Below, in pieces: positions 1 through 11,300 of a DNA stretch of 64,000 bases (position 1 is its first letter; every line of letters starts with the position of its first letter). Location of the stretch: positions 74,016,504 through 74,080,503 of the forward strand of contig NC_090280.1 in assembly GCF_037392515.1 (NCBI RefSeq), given 5' to 3'. The position numbers and the translations under genes were made by a program. The stretch comes from Haliotis asinina. Lineage: Eukaryota > Mollusca > Gastropoda > Lepetellida > Haliotidae. The notes beneath the pieces are model-generated. The model had not been told where the DNA came from and ran no database searches. It saw only the letters and a list, made by a program, of their open reading frames with translations.

Positions 1-32
1 GAACTTTCCATTTCACAAGGACAGACTGCTGG

Positions 33-188
33 AGTAAGTGAGTTCTGTGACGCTTTTAGAAATATTCCCACAATATCACAGCATGGAGCACCATAAATGG
101 GCTTTACACATTGTACCCATCAGGGGAATTGAACCTGGGTCTTTTGTGTGAAGAGCAAACGCTTTAACCACTAGGCTACCCAACCACA
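33..188 (-). mobile_element. SINE A (tRNA-derived), full
   Basis: On the minus strand GGGTAGCCTAGTGGTTAAAG (A box) is followed by GGTTCAATTCC (B box), then GATATTGTGGGAATATT and a GTCACAGAACTCACTTAC tail. Confidence 0.8.
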
Positions 189-1032
189 CTATGGATAGCT
201 CGAATATTGATGAGCACTAAATACAGCAACAAACTTGTGAACGCTAACTCAGATAGGTCTGATTAAACATCCCACTTCTATGTGAATTACACATGGGGTT
301 TACAATATCACCGCCAGCTCTCAATGACTTGTGATCACATCATACCATATTTGCTTGTCACCAGTCATGGGTTTGTCAGGAGCGTGCACACCTGCATTTG
401 TAATTGTATTATGTTTTGTGTATGAACGTAAGGTAATACTTTAGTTCTGCAAGAAAACAAGCTAGAGAAAGAACGAGCATCAGACCTCTTCACCCATGTT
501 CAATTTACTTTTTGTATTATTTCTTTGTGGTCGCATTTCACTCCTCCAGAGTGATTGGGGTTTGACAGTAATAAAAATTGACTGTTTTAATATGAACTTT
601 ATATTTTTGTGGTTGCTTACTGTAATGTCCATCTCTAGATCCTTGTAAACACAGAAGGCCATTTTCCTTCCTTGTATTCTGAAGAACAGAAGAAATTCAA
701 ACACATGTACCAATGTTGACACGTATGCTGCTTCACATCCAGGGGCGTGGGAGACATGGATTCTGAATTTCACATAGATAAACATCCCCACCCTACTGCC
801 TCGAATACAAGGCACTTATTCAGGCTAAATATTACTTGCGCTATAATCAGGCTGTTTTGAAATTACGCCATTTACCATTTTGTTCTACAGCAGTTTCAAG
901 ATGTAACCGTAACAGATGCTATATATCTTTTGCTGCAGGGTGACAGCAACAACATAATGGCCGAATTTATCAATAACTTTAAACAAATGTATTTGTTACA
1001 AAATCCCAAGAGAAAAGTTGAGTGTTAACAGT
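189..1032. other. no gene seen
   Basis: AT-rich, without repeats I recognise. A 111-codon frame at 480-815 (minus) has no domain. Confidence 0.5.
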
Positions 1033-1311
1033 GCGTGAGTCCAGTTTTACCCCGCAATATTCCAGCTGAATGGCACACGTCTGTAAATAATCGAGTCTGG
1101 ACCAGACAATCCAGTGTTCAACAGCATGAGCATCGATCTTCACAATTGGGAACCGATGGCATGTGTCAAACAAGTCAGTGAGCCTGAAACTAGCCTCCCG
1201 ATTCCGTTAGTCGCCTCTTGCGACAAGCAGAGTTGCCTTTTATGGCGAGCATGGGCTACTGAAAGCCGGTAAACTGCAATCTAGTCAAAGCCTGTTCTAC
1301 CCCGGATCTAC
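1033..1311 (-). mobile_element. SINE B, diverged
   Basis: Recognised from AGTTTTACCCCGCAATATTC through CCTCTTGCGACAAGCAG. The head region is repeated past 1262 (two CTGTTCTACCCCGGA-like blocks). Confidence 0.7.
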
Positions 1312-1345
1312 CTGCAATCTGGCCATGGCCTGCTCTACCCCGGAC

Positions 1346-1812
1346 CCACCCGGGTCGAGTTTTAATAGACCAAATGTATCGATATATAGCAAATATCATT
1401 GCATGATTATCACTTACTCTGCCTCTGACTTCACTCTCGCACAGATCGGCTAGATCGACGATCAAAACATGGACGTGCATTTACACAATGCATCTGAGCC
1501 ATCTTAATCGCGTCATATATAAATGCATCAGTACATACAATGATACTTGACTGGCTGTTGGAAGCGCACATCTGTATTGTGCATCTTACCACTTTGGGAG
1601 ACGAGTTAACGAAAATGGAGTTTGTGTGGTCTTGTGTGGACTGAGCCCGAAACTGCCAAAATACAAAACGGCAATTTACAGCTGGAGTCAAAACGGTAAT
1701 ATTAACTTTTGAACGCTGGAATGTTTCATTTTGCGATTGTAATTTGGGTTATTAATTTCTTCAAAGCAATTTTGGCATATGTAAAAGTAAAAGTAAAATT
1801 AGGACTCAGAAT
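1346..1812. repeat. sequence weakly repeated near 11.7 kb
   Basis: CCGAAACTGCCAAAA plus neighbouring blocks recur at 11751-11860 in the same orientation. No coding. Probably an old non-autonomous element. Confidence 0.35.
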
Positions 1813-1831
1813 GTGTTAATATTAGCCTATA

Positions 1832-1968
<137 letters not shown>

Positions 1969-2387
1969 ATAGTACCAGGAACAGTTTACATTTTGCTTTC
2001 CTGATCTAGAGGTAAGAACGGATACATGATCTCATGCACTGTATGGCATAGAACACAGTGCAAACACTGTTAGGATCACTAGCTATCAGAGACATCGCAG
2101 TAACTTGTGTGTGGCTTGTACAAACCAAGAGGCCTTTCTGTCCCCTGTGTGCCTGTACATGAGGCAGAAGCGATGGATCACCTGTCATTGTTATCGCATT
2201 GAATGTGTTCATATTAACTGTTGTAAGTAAAGGAACTATATTTCTCTCAATAGCACCATGAACACATAACATCAACCCCCTGGGTCAGTCATTAATAATT
2301 ATTGATCCACTGGGGAACAAGTGACTCGGTGTGAAGCTTTTACAAGTCAAGGAACCTTTGTGTGCCCGATGCATCTATACAAGTGAG

Positions 2388-2538
2388 ATGGGGGTAGCCT
2401 GATGGTTGGACCGTCCGCTCATTACTCTGAAGACCCGGGTTCGATTCCACAAATGGGTACAATGTATGAATCCCATTTCTGGTGTCCACTGTCATGATAT
2501 TGCTTAAACTGGGGCATAACCAGGCTCACTCACTCCAA
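2388..2538 (+). mobile_element. SINE A
   Basis: GGGGTAGCCTGATGGTTGG, then CCCGGGTTCGATTCC, tail CAGGCTCACTCACTCC. Confidence 0.75.
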
Positions 2539-2904
2539 ATGAGGCTATACCTTTGGTGCTTAGGTGTTGCCAACGTTATTCGGTGAACAGATCTTGTAAA
2601 TTATCGATTACAGTTACAATGTTCTGAACATAACATCATAAAGTTCTCGTATCGGTCATTTTATTCAGGGTTTTCCAAAGTAAACTCAAGTAGTGACTGA
2701 ATTGCGGTTTGGGTGGGGTGGGTGGTGGTGCGTGCGTACCCCTGCACTCTGTCTCTGGGTAGGCCGATGGGATAGCGTTTAGTCATAAAACAAGAATGTC
2801 ATTGCCTTTTGCGGTAAATTCCGAAAGTCATGTCAAATAGGTTTTTTGTCGTTGTGTCGTCTTTTAAAGACGTTCTGAAAACCCTGATGTACACATTGTG
2901 AATG

Positions 2905-3183
2905 GACCCGGAAAGGTCCCGGGGTAGAATAGGCCTTCAGCAACCCAAGCTGCCATAAAAGGCGACTCAGCTTGTCGTAAGAGGCGACTAACGGGATCGG
3001 GTGGTAAGGCTCGCTGACTTGGTTGACACATGTCATCGGTCCCAATTGCGCAGGTCGATGCTCATGTTGTTGGTCACTGGATTGTCTGGTCCAGACTCGA
3101 TTATTTACAGACCGCCTCCATATAGCTGGAATATTGCTGAGTGCGGCGTAAAACTAAACTCACTCACTCACACTTACTCACAT
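2905..3183 (+). mobile_element. SINE B, full length
   Basis: Runs from GACCCGGAAAGGTCCCGGGG to ACTCACTCACTCACACTTAC; few changes, so young. Confidence 0.85.
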
Positions 3184-3987
3184 TGTGAATGAGAACGTTA
3201 GGCTACAGAGTGCTTCGACAGGTTCGCACCACGTGTACATGCTATCCATAGCTTTAAGATACTGTGTGAAACACGTGCTTTAAATGTGCATTCCTGTGTA
3301 CTGGCGTATGATTGCCTGTTTCAAAACTATAACCTTGTATATAGGTGCTGCAGAATTAATGCTCGAGTGTATAAGTTACCTCCACACCACACGTCTGTTC
3401 TGGTGATCTGTTTTGCCAGAAAGTGGACGGTAATTTGTTGACTGTTTTCACAAAACATCAGCCTAGGTTATTGAGACAACAATCTTGCAGTCTGTGTGTG
3501 TGTGTAACTTTTAAACTTAGAGCATTGGCCGTGTAATCAACACATCTAACACATTACCAATTTTATATATACTCTACATTCCAAGTCAAACTTCTTACAT
3601 GCAAATCATCAAATCGAACACCTTATCTCACTAAGAAAGTGATGATATATCAATAAAACAACGTGGAATGGAATGTTTATATCGAATCATTACAATTATC
3701 CTTGTAACATCTAAGAAAGTAACGCATATTTTACACCAACTTGTTTAACTTTGATATTTTCACTAGCCGAAGTGCTTACTGCTTAATTCACCATCACGTA
3801 ATATTAAATTTCATGTAATTGATGGTAGCCTGTAAATATTTGCGCGTTGATAATCCAGTGGTCGATAATGTGAGCCAAAACGAATAATGTCCAGGGCTGA
3901 AGAAACCAAGACACTGCGTTTGATCTTCTAAACTATCTCATTTTCAGGACATATTCAACCCAGAATCTCCATGAAGGCCAAGTACGA

Positions 3988-4168
3988 AAGAGTGAGAGAA
4001 TGACTCAATATGGTTTGGGCAATATTTTAGCAATATTACAGCACTATCATGGCAGGGACACCAGAAATTGGCTTCCCATAATGTACCCATGTAAGGGATC
4101 AAACACGGGTCTTCGGTGTGACGAGCCAACGCTTTAACCCCTTTAACTGCTAGGCTAGGCCACCATGG
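3988..4168 (-). mobile_element. SINE A
   Basis: Read on the minus strand: TAGCCTAGCAGTTAAAGG with a small duplication in the A-box region, B box GTTTGATCC. Confidence 0.7.
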
Positions 4169-4237
4169 CTCATACTATAAGTACTTCAGGAGTTCAGATC
4201 TCATTGTGGCACCTCAGGTGGCCAATTTCTGCTGTTC

Positions 4238-4298
4238 CCAGGTGATAAGTTGCTAGAATATTGCTAAAAGCTGCGTAAAATCAACTCACTCACTCAAG
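4238..4298 (+). repeat. SINE A tail fragment
   Basis: TAGAATATTGCTAAAAGCTG then CGTAAAATCAACTCACTCAC. Confidence 0.6.
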
Positions 4299-4871
4299 TG
4301 GAAATGACGGTTTGCAAAGACTCTTACAATGTCATCTCAGAAGGCTGACCCCACCTCAGGAGGTTATGAGGTTAGTTCAATGTCCAAATCTTCTTCCACA
4401 ACCTATACACAGTTAAGGTCAAATGGCTCTTGGATAACACAAGGTGTACTTTGCGGCTATCCAAAGTTCCTTGCTTACCCAAATCACTTCACTTAAGAGC
4501 CTTGAGTATGTGTAAAATATGTGACTGCATCCATGTGAGGAAACATCTTCCATCTTTACACTCTCTTCAGGTTCGATGCCAGTGAGCTTTGTCTGATTTT
4601 GAAAATGTCACCCAAATCCAGATCATGGTTTTACAAGCAATGAACAAATTAAACTCACAATGTGCCTCTGCAGGTAATTTATTTACTCATTATATTTGAT
4701 TACAGCGTGAGATATGCTTCAGCAGCTGACTAAATTATTGTGGTCCTTGTTAACTGACACACTCAATCATATTCAAACTACATAATGCTGGTTGGGGTGG
4801 ACCAGATAGTCCATCAATTGACATGAGCATGCATATCTTAAAATGTGTTCCTGGATCGATCAGTGATCGTT

Positions 4872-5098
4872 GTTTAACATAGCAACATTCCAGCTATATG
4901 GCAGCAGTCCGAAAATAATTGACTCTGGATCATACAATCTAGTGATCAAAAGCATGAGCACATGACTATGCTATTCGGGTACGTTGACATGAATGTGTCA
5001 ACCAAGTCAGCAGGTCTAGCCACTCAATCCTAGTTGCCTTGTAAAACATTCATGGGTCCAATTCCAATTCTAACACGGATCCTCTTGGGTATGTTCCA
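4872..5098 (-). mobile_element. SINE B, old copy
   Basis: Only the core is clear: CATTCCAGCTATATGGCAGC, GTGTCAACCAAGTCAGC. Heavily mutated. Confidence 0.5.
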
Positions 5099-5219
5099 AG
5101 GACGTCCTTGGAGGGAAAAGGCACACATCCTTCTTTGCCAAACTGGTATGGTAGCGGGACTCTCACTTCCTGTAAAGCTTCCTCACATTCATTGTACAAA
5201 TTAGGATGAGTCAGGTGTT

Positions 5220-5352
5220 GTGGGGTAGCCTAGTGGTTAAAGTGTTTGCCCGCCTTGCTGATGGGTACACTGAGTGGAGTCCATTTCTGGTGTCCCCAGC
5301 TATATTACTGGATTATTGCAAAAGCAGGTTAAAACCAAACTCATTCACTCAC
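5220..5352 (+). mobile_element. SINE A ending inside the zinc-finger ORF
   Basis: GTGGGGTAGCCTAGTGGTTA, shortened B-box region, tail AAACTCATTCACTCAC. Its last bases, read on the minus strand, supply the TGA that ends the zinc-finger frame at 5349. Confidence 0.8.
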
Positions 5353-6497
5353 AAGGGCCAGTCAACATCATGAGTAGCCAAGTGTTTTTTTCGTTGAAGT
5401 GGCCGTGCAAATTCTTTCTCACACAGGAAACAAGGATATGGCATGACTTCAATGTGCACTGCTGCATGCTGCTTCATACGATGAACATTTGTAAATGTTT
5501 TCCCACAGTCTGTACATGAACAACGTTTTTTTCGTTTTTTTTCCTTGTGTGTCAGCATGTGTTTCGTCAATTCTGCTTGCGTTGGAAATGTTTCCCCACA
5601 CTCTGTACAAGGTCTTCTTGGAAGATGAATTTTCATATGCATCTTCAGGTCAGATGACCGTGGAAATGTTTCCCAACATTCTCCGCAGGAATATGCTTTT
5701 CGTTCAAGATGAACCTTCATGTGTTTCCTCTTTGAATAAAGTTGTGTGAATCTAGCTCCACACAAGTTACAAAAAGTGGAATAAGGTTGTCGCTCAGCGT
5801 GAACTAGCATGTGTTCTTGAAGGTCACTTGGACGTGTAAATACTTTCTCACACCGATTACATGTAAAAGACTTGGGCTTTCTGAGGCACCTATGTGCCTT
5901 CCTTTCACGCTTTGTACTAAAATCCTTTCCACATTTACGACAGTGACGGACTTTTCTAACTTTATTCTGTTTCGGGGTGTTATTGGTTTCTATTGATGTC
6001 CCCTCACCTCCCTTGTTCCTGTCTTCATTGATGCCATTGTCTTGGATATTGACTTCAGAACAACCTCTGTTCTGTTCGTGGTTCCCTCTCTCCCCTAAAA
6101 TACTAGACATGTTACTGCTCTGAGCATCAGTGTTCATGTTTGGGGCCTCCGTCTCCACAACAGTGTCACAGGTGTTAATGTTCTGGGTGTCAGTGTTCTG
6201 GTTCATTGTTTTCTCAACAATGACGCAGGTGTTGATGTTCTGTGTTTCCGTGGTCTTGCTTGGGGCCTCTGTCTCCCCAACAATGTCACAGATGTTAATA
6301 TTCTGGGTGTCAGTGTTTTGGTTCATTGTCTCCACAACAGTGTTAAAGGTATTAATGTTCTGGGTGTCAGTGTTCTGGTTCATTGCTTTCTCAACAGTGT
6401 CAAAGGTGTTAATGATCTGGCTGTGAGAGTTTTGGTTCATTGTCTTCTCAACAATATCACAAGTGTAAATGGTCTGTGTGTCAGTGCTCTGGTTCAT
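5349..6497 (-). CDS. C2H2 zinc-finger ORF derived from a PRDM9-type last exon
   Basis: A 382-residue open frame. Residues ~1-130 are imperfect ~18-27-residue repeats (core MNQNTDTQNINTCD). A Gly/Asn-rich linker follows. From ~185 come one C2HC-type finger (RHCRKCGKDF) and six C2H2 fingers (FTCNRCEKVF, FCNLCGARF, YSCGECWETF, RPCTECGETF, CSCTDCGKTF, YPCFLCEKEF). Linkers between fingers are irregular, not TGEKP-like. Upstream sequence to ~6660 matches the PRDM9-like last exon: CAGCTCAGTTGAGG occurs in both, but here it runs into a TAA and a frame change before this ATG. The isolated finger is absent. The TGA stop lies in a SINE tail ending at ~5352. It could be a young zinc-finger gene or a decaying paralogue; no promoter evidence. 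Confidence 0.55.
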   Translation of the reverse strand: MNQSTDTQTIYTCDIVEKTMNQNSHSQIINTFDTVEKAMNQNTDTQNINTFNTVVETMNQNTDTQNINICDIVGETEAPSKTTETQNINTCVIVEKTMNQNTDTQNINTCDTVVETEAPNMNTDAQSSNMSSILGERGNHEQNRGCSEVNIQDNGINEDRNKGGEGTSIETNNTPKQNKVRKVRHCRKCGKDFSTKRERKAHRCLRKPKSFTCNRCEKVFTRPSDLQEHMLVHAERQPYSTFCNLCGARFTQLYSKRKHMKVHLERKAYSCGECWETFPRSSDLKMHMKIHLPRRPCTECGETFPTQAELTKHMLTHKEKKRKKRCSCTDCGKTFTNVHRMKQHAAVHIEVMPYPCFLCEKEFARPLQRKKHLATHDVDWPL

Positions 6498-6660
6498 TTC
6501 TCCTCAACAATATCACTGGAGTTACTGTTCTGTGTTTCAGTGTTCTGATCCTGACTTTCTGTTTACCCAATAATGTTGAGGGTGTTAGTACCATTTTCCA
6601 TGTTCCTCAACTGAGCTGACAGATGTCCTCCGGGTTGTGTACTCCTGAAAAATCATACTC
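6498..6660 (-). pseudogene. decayed 5' part of a duplicated PRDM9-type terminal exon
   Basis: On the minus strand an acceptor-like TTTTTCAG is followed by sequence that aligns with the start of the PRDM9-like last exon (shared SAQLR, then the N/T/Q-rich stretch). The aligned frame hits a TAA and then a TGA before the downstream 382-codon ORF opens in another frame. The acceptor phase also differs from the real gene. It therefore cannot serve as an alternative last exon in its present form. Confidence 0.5.
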
Positions 6661-7026
6661 ACTCTCTCACTAATAATAATAAGAACAATTCTAATATCCA
6701 GTAATACTAATTCTAGTAGAAAAACACCTAGTATCCAACTGACTAGTTACTCACTGGACTCTGTAATCAGAATTTAATTGTTATTACCCTGGATATCCCA
6801 AGCTGCCTTTTAGGCACTAGAAGGTCATAGTCGAAGGACTTTATCTCACCACTTCTGCTGGGTGAACAAAGGCAACTTAGAACAAACTCACTTGCCTAAG
6901 GTGATACCACATGTGTCACATGTGCTTCATTGTGGGGCAGAACTGAAGTCCAAGAAACTCTCAGGAGTCAAGCTGCCAAGCATGGTCACCCATCCAAGGA
7001 CTGTCCGAGCTTGATGATGCTTGATG

Positions 7027-7640
7027 AGGTCACATGCAACGTAAAACACAACTTTGCATATTCTGATACCTTTCAGTATGCACTTATCAAACCAAATCAT
7101 CAAAAATGCCAATTCAACCTATGAAGTTGAAAAAAAACTGTGATGTAAAGCTCGTGAAATCTAAGTTTAAACGATTCACTAATTTCCCCACAGCTCTGGG
7201 TGAAAACGTTTTTTTAACAGCTGTGCTGCACTGCGCCCATAACGCATACACAGTGAATTGGATGGCAGAGGGGGAAACAGTATGCATGCCCAGAGTATGA
7301 CGTTGTGAGCAGTAGTCTAATCATGGTTGTGTACACAAACAAGTAAATGATCTACTTGTAGCCTAAAGAATATGCTGACTGTGACAAGCAGCCTCGGTCA
7401 CACGGAAATGTCAATGTCTGGTATATTGACACCTCCATGTCTGCCTGCCTGTCTGCCAATGACAATATGCAGTGCTCAACTTCAATCATTGACCACATGC
7501 AATTTGAAATTAACACCTATTGTTATGTCGTGAACAGAGAACCTGCTCTGGTTGTTTAACTTCAATCATTGACCACATGCAATTTGAAATTAACACCTAT
7601 TGTTATGTCGTGAACAGAGAGCCTGCTAAGTTTATCAGCC
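7027..7640 (-). mobile_element. truncated copy of the TTAA/THAP element family
   Basis: Begins with AGGTCACATGCAACGTAAAA and follows the reverse complement of 10118 to ~9600 at roughly 80 percent identity by eye (shared AATGCCAATTCAACCTAT, CAGCTGTGCTGC, GTGAGCAGTAGTCTAATC). The other terminal repeat and the THAP part are missing. Its end holds two tandem 80-bp units. Confidence 0.6.
7481..7640. repeat. 80-bp tandem duplication
   Basis: Two near-identical units start TTCAATCATTGACCACATGC at 7481 and 7561. The second differs near its 3' end (AGCCTGCTAAG against ACCTGCTCTGG). Being so alike, it is recent compared with the element it lies in. Confidence 0.85.
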
Positions 7641-7908
7641 AATGAGCCAGCCAATGAAAAGATTTTGTTACAATTGAGTGCACACACAACGGCTCTGACT
7701 GGGTTTGGTATCTGTTTGGGTTTGGTATTAACTGTTTTAATCACTAAGCTACCCAAGTGGCCCCCTATGATGCAATGGACACATTAACACAAAATCAAAT
7801 CTCAAAGAACATGCTAATTTCAGTGTTAATTACACTTGGAGGAGGCAGACTGCAGCTTTTTGAATGTTGATGATTGCATTGCCCTCCATTACTTACACAA
7901 AATTGGGG

Positions 7909-8047
7909 CTGTAAGGAAGCCTGGTGGTAAAAGCATTTGCATATCACATCAAAGTATTGGGTTCGATTCCTTACATGGGTACATTGTGTAAAGTCCATCT
8001 CTAGTTTTCCCTGCAGTGAAATTGCTGGAATGTTGCTAATGACTCAC
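7909..8047 (+). mobile_element. SINE A
   Basis: AAGCCTGGTGGTAAAAGC and GGGTTCGATTCCTTACATGG; the tail is cut short after TTGCTAATGACTCAC. Confidence 0.7.
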
Positions 8048-8204
8048 ATAGAGAACTTGAAAAAGTGCATATTGTGCAGTGACTATGGTTTTGTGACACT
8101 TTCAGCAATTAATATTCTAGTATCTTCATGGGCTTCATGCACTGTACTCATATGGGGAGTTGAAAATTGAACCTGTGTCTTCTGTGTGATTAACTAACTC
8201 TCTC

Positions 8205-8218
8205 TCTCTCTATGTATG

Positions 8219-8252
<34 letters not shown>

Positions 8253-8306
8253 TGTATGTATGTATGTATGTATGTATGTATGTATGTATGTATGTATGTA
8301 TGTATC
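8205..8306 (+). repeat. (TATG)n microsatellite
   Basis: About 24 units of TATG after (CT)n, with one TATATATG interruption. Confidence 0.97.
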
Positions 8307-8852
8307 TTTTGTGGTTATGTATCTCCAGATTGTTACACACACATCACCCTTCCCTGTAAGTTGTAACTGATGAACAGAATAACCTCAAGTTCAATATGGA
8401 CCCAGCATCGTAACAAAATCATCACAATACCAGATAGGGGTAAATAAAATGTAGTGGTTGTTGCTAAAGTCAGTGTGGATATGCGGTATCAATCAAAGAT
8501 TATCATCACATGATCATGACTGGATTTCCCACTCAGGCAGAGCAGGCGATTTCATTATTTATCCCCTTAAGTCAACTATGAGTGTTCCAAGACATGACGT
8601 GTGCCCTCGACTAACAACTAGTCCCTGAAATGAACACACTGAACTGAAAAAAATAATGATTTACAGTCACTGAAACTGTGGAAATCTAGACATGTCACAT
8701 ATTCTAGACCTGCATCAGCCTCGATACGTCTAGGGCATACATTCCAAAAAGTCTCCACTATACCCTGGATGCATCTACGGCTCAGCTCAATGAATTTATC
8801 ACCTCCTTTGGCTGGCTTTTCATCCTCACAGGTGTCTACGCTGAGAAGTTAA

Positions 8853-10118
8853 AGGTCACATGCAACCAAAAAATCAAACATAATTAAAACACATTTATCA
8901 CTTATTCATGACATATAATATACATTGCTGCTTTTAAAAAAACCCAAATAAACAAGATTATAAGCGTACAATCGCGATTCAAAAGTGCAATATTTTGTAC
9001 TTGGGCTTACTTCCCCCGAAACGAAGCCCTCGGGAGACCGCACCCAGTCATAGCGGGTGGATATGCACTCAAGTGTAACGACGGCTACCGTTTGGCTGTT
9101 TCATTTGCGGATATGCTGAGGGTTCATTGTGTGTACAGAAAGATGATCTGTTTGATGGGCATTTTAGAAGTATAGCCAGTCACAAGACAAGTAAGATTCT
9201 TTTTGTGTTCTTGATGCATCGTTTCAGTGTGGATTCATATACTGTTGTCAAACAAAATCATATACACTAAAAGAAGTCGTTATCCATGACGAATGTATAT
9301 AGAGATGTTGGGTTTGGAAAATACATGTTCTCTGAATTTGCGCTCGATCCAATCAAAAATAATCTCAGTAGAGATGGTAAACTACTGCGTGGCTGGAATC
9401 TGTCATTCGTCCAAGTACAAAGCAAGACTTGAAACTGACAAGAGTTTGCACCAGTTTCCGTCAGATCCAGTCATCCGAAAAAAAATGAATGTAGTTTGTT
9501 TGCAACCCACAGACATAAAAACATGTCATGTGTATCACACGTGCCTAATTACATAATGTGGCAGACACGGGACTCGGGTGCACGAGTCATAAATCAACTT
9601 ATTTTCTTTATGTCGTATAGTCTGATAGGTGTTAAGTTCAAATTGCACGTGGTCAATGATTGAAGCTGTGTATTGCATGTTGTCTTTAGCAGACAGGCAG
9701 ACAGACATATAGGTGTGAATAAACCAGACAATGAGCTTTCTCTGTGACAGAGACTGCTTACCACAATCAACAAGTTGTTTTATGTAACGAGTAGATTATT
9801 TACTTGTTTGTGTAGACAACCAAGATTAGACTACTGCTCACGATCTCAGACGCTGGGCATACATACTGTGTCAAGCTCCGTGAACCTATTCACTGCGCAT
9901 GCGTTATGGACGCAGCGCAGCACAGCTGTTGAAACCAGTTTCCCCCCAGCGCTGGGGGGATTTAGCGAAACGTTTGAACTCCGATTTCGCGGGCTTTTTT
10001 TCATCGCGTTTTTTTCAACTTTATAGGTTGAATTGGCATTTTTTATGATTTGTTTCGGTAAGTGCATACCGATAGGTACCAGAATCTGCAAAGTTCTGTT
10101 TTACGTTGCATGTGACCT
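8853..10118 (+). mobile_element. Kolobok-like DNA transposon remnant with THAP domain
   Basis: The ends are perfect 14-bp inverted repeats AGGTCACATGCAAC / GTTGCATGTGACCT, flanked on both sides by TTAA (8849-8852 and 10119-10122). TTAA targets plus a THAP domain are the marks of the Kolobok superfamily. The body is 1266 bp, too short for a whole transposase, so this is an internally deleted copy. Its right half is homologous in reverse orientation to 7027-7640. It sits inside a foldback element. Confidence 0.65.
9374..9556 (+). CDS. THAP zinc-finger domain fragment of a DNA transposon
   Basis: From the ATG the frame reads MVNYCVAGICHSSKYK, then SLHQFPSDPVIRKKM. This is the start of a THAP DNA-binding domain: first zinc Cys pair, then the H-x-FP-x-D/DP core and basic helix. 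The usual Trp after RKK is Met here. The later C and H ligands fall in CHVYHTC or are missing, and the frame stops after 60 residues. It lies within the TTAA-flanked element and would have been the N-terminal exon of its transposase. Confidence 0.55.
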   Translation: MVNYCVAGICHSSKYKARLETDKSLHQFPSDPVIRKKMNVVCLQPTDIKTCHVYHTCLIT

Positions 10119-10954
10119 TTAAGCAGTCCAATCACTACTCACTTTTGCTGTTAAATTGTCTAACCGATTATACTTGGCAAAACAAACCATGCAGAGGTTC
10201 CATGAAACAATTAGGAGTTCTTGCACGTATTTTTCGGACCTATCAATTTGTTTGTATCATTTCCCCCCCAATCTGAGTCGCACTGCCAAAAACCTTTGCA
10301 GCTGTGACTGCTATCCTTGTTGGCACTAACAAACTGGGGTTGTAATGGCGGTTTTGCTAATTGGCGACTGTCAGAATGTGGAGCCAGCAAAGGGAGGTAA
10401 TGAAATCATTTGGGGCGACCCGGAGATGCATCCAGGGTATGGTGGTGTTCCATCAGAAAATATAGACTGGAGATATCGAGGATGGACCTGCATGGACGTT
10501 CTTGGATATATTTGTACCAGGGTCTGTGTGACAGGCTGCCTGTGTCCAAGCAACAGAGACTATGAGGCTATGAATACTGAAGGCTATATATTACTCAACC
10601 TTTATTACTCAACCTAACAATCTTCAATGACAATTTCAATTACAAGCTCTGTGTTACATTCATGTAAAAAAATTCTTTTCACAATGAGATCAATCTTCAA
10701 CGTTGTATAAAGCCCACTCCTGAATATCTGTTTCAAACATGACCTGAACCAGAGACCACAAATCTATTATATGGTCTCTGATTGAACTTTTCCCCTAAAT
10801 GAAAGGACTGGTATTGCACCACAGTCATGCTGTTTTGAAATTACCTCACATATGCGACTTCAGTTTCCGCCACGTTGGAACAAGACAATTTTGTAAGCTG
10901 AATGTTAGCACAGAACTCTGCTGTGAAACTGATTACACGCAAAGTGATGCACTG

Positions 10955-11300
10955 ACCATGTACTCCAGTTCTGGAATTTCTCCACTGGTTGCCAGTTCAA
11001 CAGTGTATCTTCTTTAAAATGCTGTTACTGACTCACCAAGCCCTCTACAGGGAAAAGAGCCCTCTGCCTTAAGGAGCTTATCTATATGTAAAAGCCATCA
11101 AGTCTTCTCTCCTCTGATCAGTCCTTGTTGTCCTAACAAGTATCCACAAGCAAAATGGGTGGCAGAGCCTTCTCCACTGTTGCACCTCAATTATGGAACA
11201 TTTTACCATCAGAACTCAGTCAAAGCCACCATCTGTGAATCCACTTTTAAAAGTCAACTCAAAACCCTTCTGTACAGAACTGCTTAAAATATTTAATCAT
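10955..11300 (+). mobile_element. LINE ORF2 C-terminal fragment (CR1/L2-like)
   Basis: Frames read LHWLPVQQCIFFKMLLLTHQ, ALYR, a gap, then GGRAFSTVAPQLWN and LPSELSQ. That order (LHWLPV...FK.L.LT..AL...RAF...AP.LWN.LP) marks the end of ORF2 in CR1/L2-type LINEs. It is broken by stops and frame changes. Orientation is opposite to the fragment at 13560-14300. Confidence 0.7.

Larger units (their letters stand above)
8714..10503 (+). repeat. foldback element C, split by the TTAA element
   Basis: Left part 8714-8848 and right part 10123-10503 together match 19965-20480 in reverse orientation. The outer ~125 bp of each side are inverted repeats of each other (TACCCTGGATGCATCT, ACCTCC.TTTGCTGGCT). 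Each arm also has an internal hairpin around CCAGGGTATA. No coding capacity. It looks like a MITE or foldback element into which the element at 8853-10118 inserted. Confidence 0.6.

Noticed and set aside
480-815. 111-codon minus-strand frame
   Set aside because: No domain, no splice context, biased codons; likely chance.
5274-6548. Plus-strand frames opposite the zinc-finger ORF
   Set aside because: Antisense shadows; the Val/Phe/Ser-rich repeats mirror the N/T/Q repeats.
5349-6660. Alternative last exon of the PRDM9-like gene
   Set aside because: Acceptor phase differs from the real exon and the aligned frame meets a stop.
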